A DNA stretch of 64,000 bases from assembly GCF_000317285.1 (NCBI RefSeq), contig NZ_AJLN01000134.1:101887-165886 (forward strand), given 5' to 3'. Positions 19,325 to 28,741 of this stretch are shown here, piece after piece (positions within the stretch are counted from its first letter, which is position 1; each line of letters begins with the position of its first letter). Under the pieces are notes generated by a model that was given only the letters and a program-made list of their open reading frames with translations, was not told the origin of the DNA and did not search any database. This DNA is from Chlorogloeopsis fritschii PCC 6912. Its GTDB lineage: Bacteria; Cyanobacteriota; Cyanobacteriia; Cyanobacteriales; Nostocaceae. Made by a program: the position numbers and the translations under genes.

Positions 19325-19333
19325 TGCTATAAT
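19325..19333 (+). promoter_or_regulatory. Extended -10 promoter element upstream of rpmJ
   Basis: The sequence tgctataat contains a perfect tataat (19328-19333) preceded by the extended tgn motif. It lies 27 bases before the rpmJ start. No good -35 is visible, which is acceptable for an extended -10 promoter. It could start a transcript for rpmJ-rpsM-rpsK-rpoA. Confidence 0.6.
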
Positions 19334-19360
19334 TCACTATTTGTAATCAATTAGGAAAGT

Positions 19361-19474
19361 ATGAAAGTCAGAGCTTCAGTCAAGAAAATGTGTGAAAAAT
19401 GTAACGTGATCCGACGTCGGGGTCGCGTAATGGTGATTTGTGTAAACCCGAAGCACAAACAACGCCAAGGCTAG
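19361..19474 (+). CDS. rpmJ: 50S ribosomal protein L36
   Basis: A 37-residue protein, too short for many gene finders. It begins [20 protein letters not shown] and keeps the zinc-ribbon ligands Cys11, Cys14, Cys27 and His32, so it is the zinc-containing form. ATG with aggaaag upstream. It lies between infA and rpsM exactly where cyanobacterial and many other bacterial clusters carry it. Confidence 0.97.
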   Translation: MKVRASVKKMCEKCNVIRRRGRVMVICVNPKHKQRQG

Positions 19475-19569
19475 AACCATACTAAAGTTATAGCGCTTGG
19501 AATTGAGTGAAGCACAAAATCACTATTGAAACAATCAACAAAGCTTAAGAAGATAGGGAGACAATTGTT

Positions 19570-19950
19570 GTGGCACGTATTGCCGGAGTAGACCTTCCAC
19601 GCGATAAGCGTGTTGAAATTGGTCTAACTTACATCTACGGAATTGGTTTATCAAGGTCGAAAGAGATTTTAGAAACTACAGGTGTGAATCCAGACACCCG
19701 TGTCAAAGATCTCAGTGATACCGATGTAGTAGCCCTGCGGGCAGAAATCGAAAGTAACTATCAAGTAGAAGGCGACTTAAGACGCTTGGAAGCAATGAAC
19801 ATCAAGCGCTTAATTGATATCGGTACCTACAGAGGACGTCGCCATCGCTTAGGTCTACCAGTAAGAGGACAAAGAACTCGTACCAACGCCAGAACCAGAC
19901 GCGGTAGAAGGCAGACAGTGGCTGGTAAGAAAAAAGCACCAACGAAATAA
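19570..19950 (+). CDS. rpsM: 30S ribosomal protein S13
   Basis: A 126-residue head protein that contacts the P-site tRNA and forms bridge B1. Seen: [25 protein letters not shown] at the N-terminus, the helix-two-turns-helix region [36 protein letters not shown] and a basic tail. GTG start with gggag upstream. Confidence 0.98.
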   Translation: MARIAGVDLPRDKRVEIGLTYIYGIGLSRSKEILETTGVNPDTRVKDLSDTDVVALRAEIESNYQVEGDLRRLEAMNIKRLIDIGTYRGRRHRLGLPVRGQRTRTNARTRRGRRQTVAGKKKAPTK

Positions 19951-20004
19951 TTCTTCTTTCATGCTTGCTAAAAGCAAGTTTTACCTTCATTTAGTTACAC
20001 CACT

Positions 20005-20400
20005 ATGGCGCGACAACCAAGTAAAAAAACTGGGAGCAAAAAGCAAAAACGCAATGTACCTAACGGTATTGCCTACATACAGTCTACTTTCAACAATAGC
20101 ATTGTCACCATTACCGATCAAAACGGAGATGTGATCTCTTGGGCAAGTGCTGGCTCTAGCGGTTTCAAGGGTGCCAAAAAAGGAACTCCTTTTGCCGCCC
20201 AAACTGCTGCTGAAAGCGCAGCACGTCGAGCAATAGATCAGGGAATGCGCCAAATAGAAGTAATGGTAAGCGGCCCCGGAGCAGGTCGAGAAACTGCGAT
20301 CCGGGCACTGCAAGGAGCAGGACTGGAAATAACATTAATTCGGGATATTACCCCGATTCCCCACAATGGCTGTCGTCCGCCCAAACGCCGTCGAGTCTAG
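20005..20400 (+). CDS. rpsK: 30S ribosomal protein S11
   Basis: A 131-residue platform protein near the E site and anti-Shine-Dalgarno. Diagnostic blocks: [48 protein letters not shown] and the invariant C-terminal [16 protein letters not shown]. rpsD, which follows rpsK in E. coli, is absent; in cyanobacteria it is located elsewhere. Confidence 0.98.
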   Translation: MARQPSKKTGSKKQKRNVPNGIAYIQSTFNNSIVTITDQNGDVISWASAGSSGFKGAKKGTPFAAQTAAESAARRAIDQGMRQIEVMVSGPGAGRETAIRALQGAGLEITLIRDITPIPHNGCRPPKRRRV

Positions 20401-20772
20401 ACACGAATTGTTGGGTGGTAGAGGCAATCAGTGAACAGTTAACAGTCAACAGTGTAGACGCGCAGCTAGCTGCTTGCCGCAGGCTACAGTAAATGATTGC
20501 TGAATTATTGAGAACTGAATAACTGTTAAACTTGCCTGTTTCCCTCACACGTATAGTGGCCGTCCGAAGTGCGCCAGTTCCTAATTGCACGAAGGGCTGC
20601 TCAACTTCGGAAAACCTAAAACATATAGTAGCGCCCATCAGTTCTTCAGGGCTTCAAACTCTACCGACACTGGGAAATTGCAGTTTGATAGACCTCAAGT
20701 ACAGGGCAAACAACCATCTGTAGGCAAATATATTGCCTACAAGCAAGACCTTATAACAAGGGAGGCTACTCC
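20401..20772. other. 372-bp spacer between rpsK and rpoA
   Basis: No credible coding frame. The first 120 bases contain repeat-like fragments (cagtgaacagttaacagtcaacagtg; a palindromic cgcagctagctgc near 20460-20473). The remainder is mixed sequence and may be an rpoA leader or promoter region. A strong aagggagg lies just before rpoA. Confidence 0.5.
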
Positions 20773-21723
20773 GTGGCGCAATTTCAAATTGAATGTGTAG
20801 AGTCTAATACAGAAGAAAGTCGAAGCCACTACAGCAAATTTATCTTGGAACCTCTGGAGCGGGGACAAGGAACTACCGTTGGCAATGCCCTGAGACGGAT
20901 CTTATTGTCAAACTTAGAGGGAACAGCGGTAACAGCAGTGCGAATTGCGGGTGTTACCCATGAGTTTGCTACCGTTCCGGGCGTGAGGGAAGACGTTTTG
21001 GAAATCCTGATGAGGATGAAGGAAGTTATCCTCAAAAGCTATTCCGCTCAACCACAAATTGGTCGCTTACTTGTTACTGGGCCCGCCACTGTCACTTCGG
21101 CACATTTTGATTTGCCAAGTGAAGTAGAAGTAATGGATCCAACCCAGTACATAGCTACCCTGGCTGAAGGTGGAAAGCTGGAAATGGAATTTCGGATTGA
21201 GAAAGGCAAGGGCTATCGCACGATTGAGCGGGGACGTGAAGAAGCCACATCTTTAGACTTTCTCCAAATTGACTCGGTATTTATGCCAGTCAGAAAAGTT
21301 AACTATAGTGTTGAAGAAACTCGTAGTGATAGTGGGTTGCCCAAAGACCGACTGCTATTAGAAATATGGACGAATGGCAGTCTTACCCCTCAAGAAGCGC
21401 TCTCCTCGGCAGCTGGAATCTTAGTAGACTTATTTAATCCCTTAAAAGACATTGATATCAGACAGACAGATACAGATTCTGATATCCCCGACGATCCCAC
21501 TGCTCAGATTCCAATTGAAGAGTTACAGCTTTCAGTGCGTGCCTATAACTGTCTCAAGCGGGCACAAGTTAATTCTGTAGCGGACTTGTTGGATTATACC
21601 CAAGAAGACCTTTTAGAAATTAAAAACTTTGGTCAAAAGTCAGCCGAAGAAGTAGTTGAAGCTTTACAACGACGCTTAGGCATTACTTTGCCGACCGAAA
21701 GGTCTTCTAAACATGGAGGTTAA
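20773..21723 (+). CDS. rpoA: DNA-directed RNA polymerase subunit alpha
   Basis: A 316-residue subunit that nucleates RNA polymerase assembly. The N-terminal domain (about 1-228) shows FILEPLERGQGTTVGNALRRILLSNLEGTAVTAVRI and the LEIWTNGSLTPQEALSSAAGIL dimerisation region. The C-terminal domain (about 245-305) has the UP-element/activator-binding helix-hairpin VRAYNCLKRAQVNSVADLLDYTQEDLLEIKNFGQKSAEEV. A GTG start follows a strong gggagg. Confidence 0.98.
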   Translation: MAQFQIECVESNTEESRSHYSKFILEPLERGQGTTVGNALRRILLSNLEGTAVTAVRIAGVTHEFATVPGVREDVLEILMRMKEVILKSYSAQPQIGRLLVTGPATVTSAHFDLPSEVEVMDPTQYIATLAEGGKLEMEFRIEKGKGYRTIERGREEATSLDFLQIDSVFMPVRKVNYSVEETRSDSGLPKDRLLLEIWTNGSLTPQEALSSAAGILVDLFNPLKDIDIRQTDTDSDIPDDPTAQIPIEELQLSVRAYNCLKRAQVNSVADLLDYTQEDLLEIKNFGQKSAEEVVEALQRRLGITLPTERSSKHGG

Positions 21724-21787
21724 TAGTTAATAGCAATTAACTATTAGCAGCCATTCTAGTAATTATTATCGTTAATGGTTCATAGTT
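21724..21787 (+). repeat. tagttaatagcaattaactattag inverted repeat in rpoA-rplQ spacer
   Basis: The rpoA TAA is followed at once by tagttaatagcaattaacta, a near-perfect inverted repeat, then a looser second half. Its type matches 12663-12725. Confidence 0.65.
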
Positions 21788-22138
21788 ATGCGTCATCGTT
21801 GTCGAGTCAAACAACTTAGTAAGCCTGCCGATCAGCGTCGTGCCCTGTTGCGATCGCTGACTACCGAGCTGATTCGCCATGGTCGGATCACCACTACCCT
21901 CACCAGAGCCAAGGTAGTGCGAGCAGAAGTAGACAAAATGATTTCCTTAGCTAAAGACGGCTCTTTAGCAGCACGTCGTCAAGCGATCGGTTATATGTAC
22001 GACAAGCAACTAGTTCATGCTCTATTTGAACAAGCTGCTAGTCGTTATGGTAACCGTCAAGGCGGATATACTCGGATTCTGCATACCGTGCGTCGTCGTG
22101 GTGATAACGCCGAAATGGCAATCATTGAACTGGTGTAG
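21788..22138 (+). CDS. rplQ: 50S ribosomal protein L17
   Basis: A 116-residue protein near the exit tunnel. It begins [24 protein letters not shown] and continues [27 protein letters not shown], with the C-terminal [25 protein letters not shown], all typical. It follows rpoA, as in the alpha operon of most bacteria. Confidence 0.98.
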   Translation: MRHRCRVKQLSKPADQRRALLRSLTTELIRHGRITTTLTRAKVVRAEVDKMISLAKDGSLAARRQAIGYMYDKQLVHALFEQAASRYGNRQGGYTRILHTVRRRGDNAEMAIIELV

Positions 22139-22262
22139 GAAGAATGAAGGATGAAGGATAAAGGATGAAGTAATAAGAAGAAAGAATTAATTGCAAATTA
22201 CATAATTCATATTTCACACTTCATACTTTTTTCAGACTTCAGACTTCAAACTTCAACCTTTA
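22139..22262 (+). repeat. gatgaag / cttcaga heptamer hairpin in rplQ-truA spacer
   Basis: A left arm gaatgaaggatgaaggataaaggatgaag and a right arm cacttcatacttttttcagacttcagacttcaaacttc are complementary. The array starts directly at the rplQ stop and fills the spacer. Confidence 0.85.
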
Positions 22263-22271
22263 GCTAATTGT

Positions 22272-23102
22272 ATGTTAGAGAGCTACCAGCCTACACCAAC
22301 CCAGCGAGTCGCCCTGGTAATCCAATACCTGGGCACTCATTTTCATGGCTGGCAACGGCAACTACAACACCGCACGGTGCAAGAAGAAATAGAAAAAGCG
22401 ATCTCGAACATTCTTGGCTACCCTGTGACACTACATGGTGCGGGACGTACTGATGCTGGGGTTCACGCCGCCGCTCAAGTGGCTCATTTTGATGTCAAAA
22501 GTGTAATACCAGCTCATAAATGGGCAACAATTTTAAACAGCTACTTGCCGAAGGATATATTGATTCGGGCATCAGCAGCTGTTGGTCAAAGTTGGCACGC
22601 TCGTTTTAGTGCCGCATATCGGCGATATCGCTATACCATATACACCGATCCACGACCGAACTTGTTCACCAGAGCCTTTAGTTGGCACTATTATCATGCA
22701 CCTTTAGATGAATTATTGATGCAAGCAGCATTGAAACCCTTGGTTGGACGCCATCACTTGGGGGCATTTCATCGGGCAAATTCAAGTCGCAAGCATTCTT
22801 GGGTAGAGGTGCAAGCAGTAGAGTGTTATCGTACCGATCCATTTATTCATATTGAAATTCAGGCAGATGGATTTTTGTATGGTATGGTGCGGCTATTGGT
22901 AGGAATGCTGGTGCAGGTTGGTTCTGGGCAGCGATCGCTAGCTAACTTCACCGAACTCTGGAAAGATGAACGTCGAGAAGAGGTGAAATATGCTGCGCCC
23001 TCTCACGGTCTATGCTTGTTGCGAGTAGGCTATCCAGATTTCCCCTTTCCGAAAGAAGTCTGGTTTGATACACAGCCTCTTTATGTCATTAGTCATCACT
23101 AG
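22272..23102 (+). CDS. truA: tRNA pseudouridine(38-40) synthase TruA
   Basis: A 276-residue enzyme that isomerises uridines 38-40 in the tRNA anticodon arm. It has the catalytic motif GAGRTDAGVHA with the essential Asp, the YLGTHFHGWQRQ N-terminal block, the ARFSAAYRRYRYTI segment and the RLLVGMLVQVGSGQRS C-terminal block. The last codons (VISHH and stop) are encoded by the repeat tcattagtcatcactagtcat, so the C-terminus has been altered by a repeat. Its place between rplQ and rplM is usual in cyanobacteria. Confidence 0.97.
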   Translation: MLESYQPTPTQRVALVIQYLGTHFHGWQRQLQHRTVQEEIEKAISNILGYPVTLHGAGRTDAGVHAAAQVAHFDVKSVIPAHKWATILNSYLPKDILIRASAAVGQSWHARFSAAYRRYRYTIYTDPRPNLFTRAFSWHYYHAPLDELLMQAALKPLVGRHHLGAFHRANSSRKHSWVEVQAVECYRTDPFIHIEIQADGFLYGMVRLLVGMLVQVGSGQRSLANFTELWKDERREEVKYAAPSHGLCLLRVGYPDFPFPKEVWFDTQPLYVISHH

Positions 23103-23170
23103 TCATGACAAAAGACAAATGACTGCTGGACGAATGACAATAATAAAAGACAGATGAAAAAGGACAAAGG
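23086..23170 (+). repeat. tcattag / gacaaa heptamer repeat at the truA-rplM junction
   Basis: The array starts inside the last truA codons (tcattagtcatcactagtcat) and continues as gacaaaagacaaatgac...aaaggacaaaggataaatgac. It provides both the truA stop and the aaagga before rplM. Confidence 0.8.
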
Positions 23171-23174
23171 ATAA

Positions 23175-23636
23175 ATGACACTGAACAAAACATACCTTCC
23201 TCCTGGTAATTCATTAACGCATGATTGGTACGTAATAGATGCCACCGATCAACGTCTTGGCCGTTTGGCTAGCGAAATTGCTATGATCCTGCGAGGGAAA
23301 AATAAACCTGAATATACACCCCATCTGGATACAGGCGACTTTGTGATTGTCATCAATGCAGAAAAAGTAGCTGTAACCGGCAAAAAGCGTAGCCAAAAGC
23401 TTTATCGTCGCCATTCCGGTCGTCCCGGTGGCATGAAAACAGAAACTTTTGCCAAGTTGCAAGCTCGCTTACCAGAACGGATTATTGAACACGCCGTGAA
23501 AGGTATGCTGCCCAAAAATACTCTAGGACGCCAGTTATTCACCAAACTCAAAGTCTACGCCGGGCCAACTCACCCCCATCAAGCACAAAAACCTCAAGAA
23601 CTAAAAATTAGTACTATTCCAGGAGAACAAGATTAA
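23175..23636 (+). CDS. rplM: 50S ribosomal protein L13
   Basis: A 153-residue early-assembly protein. Seen: [54 protein letters not shown] (not quoted further) and [40 protein letters not shown], the family signature. Its stop overlaps the rpsI start by one base, so rplM-rpsI are coupled. Confidence 0.98.
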   Translation: MTLNKTYLPPGNSLTHDWYVIDATDQRLGRLASEIAMILRGKNKPEYTPHLDTGDFVIVINAEKVAVTGKKRSQKLYRRHSGRPGGMKTETFAKLQARLPERIIEHAVKGMLPKNTLGRQLFTKLKVYAGPTHPHQAQKPQELKISTIPGEQD

Positions 23637-24052
23637 TGCAAGCAATAGATAACACTGACGGTCGTGCCATGTACTGGGGTACAGGTCGTCGTAAGTCTTC
23701 TGTGGCCCGTGTACGCCTAATTCCAGGTAGCGGTCAGTTGAACGTCAATGGTAAACCTGGTGATTTATATTTCCAGTTCAATCCCAATTACTTAGGAATT
23801 ATCAAAGCTCCTTTAGAAACTCTGGGGCTGGAAAATGAATATGATATTTTGGTTAAAGCCGAAGGTGGCGGCTTAACCGGACAATCAGATGCAATTCGTC
23901 TGGGAGTAGCTCGCGCTCTTTGCCAACTCGATCCAGAAAACCGTTCGCCTCTCAAGACTGAAGGCTATCTTACCCGCGATCCACGGGCAAAAGAACGGAA
24001 AAAATATGGTTTGCACAAAGCCCGCAAAGCTCCTCAGTACTCCAAGCGTTAA
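23636..24052 (+). CDS. rpsI: 30S ribosomal protein S9
   Basis: A 138-residue protein whose C-terminal tail reaches the P-site tRNA. Seen: [70 protein letters not shown] with the invariant terminal SKR. Located directly after rplM as in nearly all bacteria. Confidence 0.98.
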   Translation: MQAIDNTDGRAMYWGTGRRKSSVARVRLIPGSGQLNVNGKPGDLYFQFNPNYLGIIKAPLETLGLENEYDILVKAEGGGLTGQSDAIRLGVARALCQLDPENRSPLKTEGYLTRDPRAKERKKYGLHKARKAPQYSKR

Positions 24053-24112
24053 GCGATTTTGGATTGTGTTTAGATAGTCTGCGGTAGGGCATTCCGTGGA
24101 CTTAAAACAAAG

Positions 24113-24182
24113 CTCGTCGCCTCCTAAGCAATAGTCGGATTGGACGAGAAGCCTACACTGTATGCTTGCATCAGTTTAGGAG
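24113..24182 (+). promoter_or_regulatory. Structured region upstream of rpmE (candidate leader)
   Basis: ctcgtc at 24113-24118 can pair with gacgag at 24143-24148, enclosing cctaag; that cctaa can instead pair with ttagg near 24177-24181. The two pairings interleave, which allows either alternative folds or a pseudoknot. It lies within the 219-bp rpsI-rpmE gap. L31 synthesis is leader-controlled in several other bacterial groups; a role here is inference. Confidence 0.35.
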
Positions 24183-24271
24183 TATGTCACCTGGTGGCTA
24201 ACTATTTTTCGCCATCAATTAGGCTCAAAGCCAAAAGTTATAATTGTAATAAACTCACAAAGAAAAAAACA

Positions 24272-24511
24272 ATGGCTAAACCTGGAATTCATCCCGAATG
24301 GTATCCAGAGGCTAAAGTTTACTGCAACGGTCAAGTTGTGATGACCGTAGGCTCGACAAAGCCAGAATTGCACGTAGATGTTTGGTCTGGAAACCACCCA
24401 TTTTACACTGGCACCCAAAAGATAATTGACACCGAAGGTCGCGTTGAACGCTTCCGTCGTAAATACGGCATGACGAACGATCGAGCTTCTGGCGGCAAAA
24501 ACAAAAAGTAG
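24272..24511 (+). CDS. rpmE: 50S ribosomal protein L31
   Basis: A 79-residue protein that bridges the subunits. I chose the ATG at 24272 (MAKPGIHPEWYPEAKVYCNG); the open frame extends upstream but without family similarity. It has HVDVWSGNHPFYTGTQKIIDTEGRVERFRRKYG. Only one Cys is present, so it is not the four-Cys zinc-binding form. It follows rpsI after a 219-bp gap with secondary structure. Confidence 0.96.
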   Translation: MAKPGIHPEWYPEAKVYCNGQVVMTVGSTKPELHVDVWSGNHPFYTGTQKIIDTEGRVERFRRKYGMTNDRASGGKNKK

Positions 24512-24611
24512 CGGGTTGGCAGCCTCATTTTACGACGACCCTGCATCTGCTGGGTCGCTTGTCATTAAGGCTTGAGCCAACTTGTTATTTTAAGGAGCGA
24601 TCGCACTCGTT

Positions 24612-25712
24612 ATGGCTGAACAGTATTTACTGGAGAAACTTAAATCTGTTGAACAAACTTTTAATGAATTGACTCGTCGTCTTGCCGATCCTGATACTGC
24701 CAAAAACCCGGATGAGTATCAGCAAGTGGCAAAGGCACGTTCTTCTTTGGAAGAAGTAGTCAACACTTATGAAATTTGGAAAACAGCCCAAGAAGAATTA
24801 GTAGGGGCGCGTCAAGTCCTCAAAGAATCTCAAGGCGATCCAGAACTGCAAGAAATGGCAGCGATGGAAGTTCAGGAATTAGAAGAAAAAATCGACAACC
24901 TGGAAACTCGCCTGAAAATATTATTATTACCGCGCGATCCCAATGATGATAAAAACATCATGTTGGAAATTCGTGCAGGTACTGGGGGTGATGAAGCTAG
25001 TATCTGGGCTGGCGATTTAGTCCGAATGTATTCCCGTTATGCAGATACTCAGGGCTGGCGAGTCAAGCTTGTGAGTGAATCTCTTGCTGAGATGGGTGGC
25101 TTCAAAGAAGCTATTTTGGAAATTCAAGGAGACAACGTTTACAGCAAGCTGAAATTTGAAGCGGGAGTCCATCGCGTGCAGCGCGTGCCAGTAACAGAAG
25201 CTGGAGGAAGAGTTCACACTTCTACTGCCACCGTGGCAATTATGCCAGAAGTAGATGATGTGGAAATCCACATTGACCCCAAAGATATTGAAATGACTAC
25301 AGCTCGTTCTGGAGGTGCTGGCGGACAAAACGTCAACAAGGTGGAAACAGCAGTTGACTTGATGCACAAACCCACTGGAATTAGGATTTTCTGTACCGAA
25401 GAACGCAGCCAGTTGCAAAACAAAGAACGGGCGATGCAGATCCTGCGGGCGAAGTTGTATGAAATGAAGTTACGCGAACAACAAGAAGCAGTCACTTCCA
25501 TGCGGCGATCGCAGGTTGGTACAGGAGCACGTTCTGAAAAAATTCGCACCTACAACTATAAAGATAACCGCGTTACCGACCACCGTCTTGGTCAAAACTA
25601 CTCGCTGAACACCATTCTAGAAGGCGATTTAGAGTCAGTTATTCAAGCTTGTATCTCTCAAGATCAGCAAGAACGCTTGGCGGAACTTGCTGCTTCTGGT
25701 GTATCTCAATAA
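24612..25712 (+). CDS. prfA: Peptide chain release factor 1
   Basis: A 366-residue factor that terminates translation at UAA and UAG. It has the GGQ hydrolysis motif in [17 protein letters not shown] (about residues 236-252) and a coiled N-terminal domain. The stop-recognition region lies around [19 protein letters not shown]. The Shine-Dalgarno aaggag is followed by a HIP1 octamer (gcgatcgc) between it and the ATG, giving a long spacing of about 14 bases. It is the last gene of the cluster and is followed by a terminator-like hairpin. Confidence 0.98.
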   Translation: MAEQYLLEKLKSVEQTFNELTRRLADPDTAKNPDEYQQVAKARSSLEEVVNTYEIWKTAQEELVGARQVLKESQGDPELQEMAAMEVQELEEKIDNLETRLKILLLPRDPNDDKNIMLEIRAGTGGDEASIWAGDLVRMYSRYADTQGWRVKLVSESLAEMGGFKEAILEIQGDNVYSKLKFEAGVHRVQRVPVTEAGGRVHTSTATVAIMPEVDDVEIHIDPKDIEMTTARSGGAGGQNVNKVETAVDLMHKPTGIRIFCTEERSQLQNKERAMQILRAKLYEMKLREQQEAVTSMRRSQVGTGARSEKIRTYNYKDNRVTDHRLGQNYSLNTILEGDLESVIQACISQDQQERLAELAASGVSQ

Positions 25713-25743
25713 TAGACTCTTTGATTTTATTAGGTTGTAGATG

Positions 25744-25787
25744 ACCGCTTGTTGTGCTGTTGCTTAGAGCATAATCAGGCGGTTTTT
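25744..25787 (+). terminator. Rho-independent terminator-like hairpin after prfA
   Basis: accgcttg (25744-25751) pairs with caggcggt (25776-25783) with one G-U pair and is followed by ttttt. The loop of 24 bases is long, but the position 31 bases after the prfA stop and before a convergent gene is fitting. Confidence 0.55.
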
Positions 25788-25829
25788 AATTTGTCGTGAA
25801 AATGAAAACAGAGCCAGATTGCTCTAATT

Positions 25830-25863
25830 CTCGTTACCAGGTTCAATCTGGTAACGAGGGTTT
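25830..25863 (+). repeat. 34-bp palindromic repeat (gttaccagg family), copy 2
   Basis: ctcgttaccag-gttcaat-ctggtaacgag is a perfect 11-bp stem with a 7-base loop followed by ggttt. It is the inverse copy of 3930-3963. It sits between the convergent prfA and UDP-glucose dehydrogenase genes, 15 bases from the end of the latter. Confidence 0.85.
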
Positions 25864-25877
25864 GTGGGGTTTGAATT

Positions 25878-27278
25878 TTATCGACCGACGCCTATGTATT
25901 GGAATCCAGCTCTAACCATTTTTTCAGGATCTAGAAAATTGCGACCATCAATAATGACAGGGTGATTCATCAATTTAGCCATCTGGGCATAGTCAAGATT
26001 GTTGAACTGCTGCCATTCAGTTACTAATACCAAAGCATCACAACCATCGGCAAGTCTTTCGGGATCGGTTTCTACTAATACACCTGTCAAACCATCACGC
26101 AAACCAGATTGGGAAACAATGGGATCGTATGCCTTAACTTTGGCTCCCAATCGGTTTAGTTGCTCAATGAGGTTGAGTGCTGGAGCATCACGCATATCGT
26201 CGGTATCGGGTTTGAAGGTTAAACCAAGTAATCCAACTGTCTTGCCTTTGAGGATTTTCAATGCTTGTTGGAGTTTTTCTACAGCAATCAAGCGCTGGCG
26301 CTGGTTAACACAGACAGCAGATTTAAGTAGCTGGGCTTCATAACCGTAATCATCGGCAGTATGAATCAGTGCCGCTACATCTTTGGGGAAGCAGGAACCA
26401 CCCCAGCCGATGCCAGCGTTTAAGAATTTGTTTCCAATCCGAGAATCTAAACCGATGCCTTTAGCTACCTGGGTAACGTCCGCACCAACGCGATCGCAAA
26501 TGTTAGCAACTTCATTAATAAAGCTAATTTTGGTTGCTAAAAAGGCGTTAGCAGCATATTTAATCATTTCTGCCGAACTCAGATCTGTTACCAATACGGG
26601 TACTGGTGGTAGAGACTGGTCTTCAGCGTATTTGCGCTCGACAATTGGAGCATACAGTTCTTGCATCATGGCAACAGCTCTAGAGCTATTACCACCTAAA
26701 ACAATGCGATCGGGGTTGAAAGTATCGTAAACTGCTGAACCTTCACGTAAAAATTCTGGATTGCTGACTACATCAAACTGAGCTGTAATCTCAGGCAGTT
26801 TTTCTTCAGCACGCCCACCGCCAACGGGTACTAAAGTTTTTTGGCGTTCGGCAATGCCATCTAAAACGATCATCCGCACCCAGTCACCTGAACCAATTGG
26901 TACCGTAGATTTATTCACGATCACTTTATAGCCACCGTTTAAATTGGCACCTATTCCACGGGCAACAGCTTCGACGTAGCGAGTATCGCTTTCACCTGTG
27001 GGTAGTGGCGGGGTTCCTACAGCAATAAAGAGAATATCGCCATGGCTAACTCCTGCACCAAGATCGGTCGTAAATTGGATTTTCCCAGCTTGAATAGCAG
27101 CTTGCATAATTTCTGAGAGTCCCGGTTCAAAAATCGGTGACTGCCCAGCCTTCATCAACTTTACTTTTTCTTCGTTGTTATCTACACAAATAACATCATG
27201 TCCGATGTGAGCCAAGCAAGCGCCTGTCACCAAACCTACGTAACCAGTACCAATAACGCAAACACGCATTTTTTTCAA
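25878..27278 (-). CDS. UDP-glucose 6-dehydrogenase
   Basis: A 466-residue NAD-dependent enzyme that oxidises UDP-glucose to UDP-glucuronate. It has the Rossmann GTGYVGLVTG (residues 10-19), the KSTVPIGSG loop, and the active-site GGSCFPKD with catalytic Cys296. The C-terminal UDP-binding domain contains LLGLTFKPDTDDMRDAP. A UDP-xylose synthase gene lies 93 bases upstream on the same strand, so the pair forms a two-step pathway from UDP-glucose to UDP-xylose for polysaccharide or glycan synthesis. Confidence 0.95.
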   Translation of the reverse strand: MKKMRVCVIGTGYVGLVTGACLAHIGHDVICVDNNEEKVKLMKAGQSPIFEPGLSEIMQAAIQAGKIQFTTDLGAGVSHGDILFIAVGTPPLPTGESDTRYVEAVARGIGANLNGGYKVIVNKSTVPIGSGDWVRMIVLDGIAERQKTLVPVGGGRAEEKLPEITAQFDVVSNPEFLREGSAVYDTFNPDRIVLGGNSSRAVAMMQELYAPIVERKYAEDQSLPPVPVLVTDLSSAEMIKYAANAFLATKISFINEVANICDRVGADVTQVAKGIGLDSRIGNKFLNAGIGWGGSCFPKDVAALIHTADDYGYEAQLLKSAVCVNQRQRLIAVEKLQQALKILKGKTVGLLGLTFKPDTDDMRDAPALNLIEQLNRLGAKVKAYDPIVSQSGLRDGLTGVLVETDPERLADGCDALVLVTEWQQFNNLDYAQMAKLMNHPVIIDGRNFLDPEKMVRAGFQYIGVGR

Positions 27279-27371
27279 TTCCTTGCTTTGTCGGGGTTAA
27301 ATTTTAAAAAGAAGTTTCCAGCAGTTTACAGCTAAAATTTATCAGTTAGTTTAACTGTTGCATGAGTCGGT

Positions 27372-28325
27372 TTAACTATTAGTTGTTGAGGTTTGAGTGT
27401 TTGTTATGCGATCGCGGAAATCTTCTACTGTCAGTTTTAACCCTTCCGACAAAGGAACGGTAGGTGTCCAGTTTAACCATGTTTTAGCTTTAGTAATATC
27501 GGGGCGGCGGCGGCGCGGATCGTCTGCAGGCAGTGGCTCAAACTTAATTTTTGCATCGGGATCGATCAAATTTTGCACAGCCTGAGCTAACTCTAGAATT
27601 GTATATTCATCAGGGTTTCCTAAATTCACAGGCCCGATATATTCCCCATTCATCAGTCGTATCAGTCCGTCCACAAGATCTGATACGTAGCAAAAACTAC
27701 GGGTTTGTGACCCATCACCGTATACTGTGAGGGGAATACCGCGTAAAGCTTGAACTACAAAGTTGCTGACTACCCGACCATCATTTTCTAACATCCGAGG
27801 GCCGTAGGTGTTAAAAATGCGAGCAACTCTAATATCAACTTTATTTTGCCTGTAATAATCAAATGCCAGTGTCTCAGCAATACGCTTGCCTTCGTCGTAG
27901 CATGAACGAAGCCCAATGGGATTGACACTACCCCTGTATTCTTCGCTTTGGGGATGAACTTCGGGATCGCCGTAAACTTCGCTAGTTGAAGCCAATAGAA
28001 AGCGAGCTTTTACGCGCTTTGCCAGCCCCAACATATTTAGCGTTCCCATCACGTTAGTTTTGACAGTTTTGACAGGGTTGTACTGGTAATGAACTGGGGA
28101 TGCAGGACAAGCCAGATGATAGATTTGATCGACTTCTAGCCGAATTGGTTCGGTAATGTCATGGCGGATTAGCTCAAAATAAGGATGATCCAACCATTTC
28201 AAAATATTTCGCTTATGACCTGTATAAAAATTGTCTAAGCAAATTATTTCATGTCCCTCATTTATCAGTCGGTCGATCAGATGGGAACCAATAAACCCGG
28301 CACCGCCCGTCACCAAAATTCTCAT
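27372..28325 (-). CDS. UDP-glucuronate decarboxylase (UDP-xylose synthase), SDR family
   Basis: A 317-residue extended SDR enzyme. NAD-binding GGAGFIGSH (7-15), catalytic YDEGK with Tyr143 and Lys147, Ser/Thr in [10 protein letters not shown], and the decarboxylase-type [18 protein letters not shown] and [10 protein letters not shown] blocks match UXS closely. It converts UDP-glucuronate, made by the neighbouring dehydrogenase, into UDP-xylose. ATG with aaggaaa-type sequence upstream. It is the first gene of the two-gene unit. Confidence 0.93.
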   Translation of the reverse strand: MRILVTGGAGFIGSHLIDRLINEGHEIICLDNFYTGHKRNILKWLDHPYFELIRHDITEPIRLEVDQIYHLACPASPVHYQYNPVKTVKTNVMGTLNMLGLAKRVKARFLLASTSEVYGDPEVHPQSEEYRGSVNPIGLRSCYDEGKRIAETLAFDYYRQNKVDIRVARIFNTYGPRMLENDGRVVSNFVVQALRGIPLTVYGDGSQTRSFCYVSDLVDGLIRLMNGEYIGPVNLGNPDEYTILELAQAVQNLIDPDAKIKFEPLPADDPRRRRPDITKAKTWLNWTPTVPLSEGLKLTVEDFRDRITNTQTSTTNS

Positions 28326-28741
28326 AGTTTCCTTGGTAGTTGCAGATATTTTTAGCCACAGTATAGCCTGTGCCTCAATTACCCATTACAAGGAATAAAA
28401 AAAGCACAAGCAGAATTCATTAGCCAACTAGATATTAGTCAATATTAGTCAAATTTTTTTCGTAGACAAGTTTTGTTGTTTATATGTAATTTGTCAATAA
28501 TTAAACAATACATTTCAAAAAAATTAGCAGATATATTACTGCAAATATTAAGTTTTCTATAAAATTTTACTATATCTTTAAAAAAGCTAATATCTTTAAA
28601 CAACCTTTTTAATTCTAAAGAAATAATAATACCCTTCTCAAAAATATTGCTAAAAATTATACCAACTAAAAAAGATTGCGACAGATAAATTAGCTCAAGT
28701 GGTTAAAAAAGTAGCTACCAACACTATCTACTCACCATCTC
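28326..28741. other. AT-rich gap of 416 bases
   Basis: No coding frame, repeat array or RNA gene was recognised. The GC content is very low, with many A/T runs. It separates the UDP-sugar genes from the antiporter gene on the same strand and should hold the promoter of the former pair. Confidence 0.5.
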
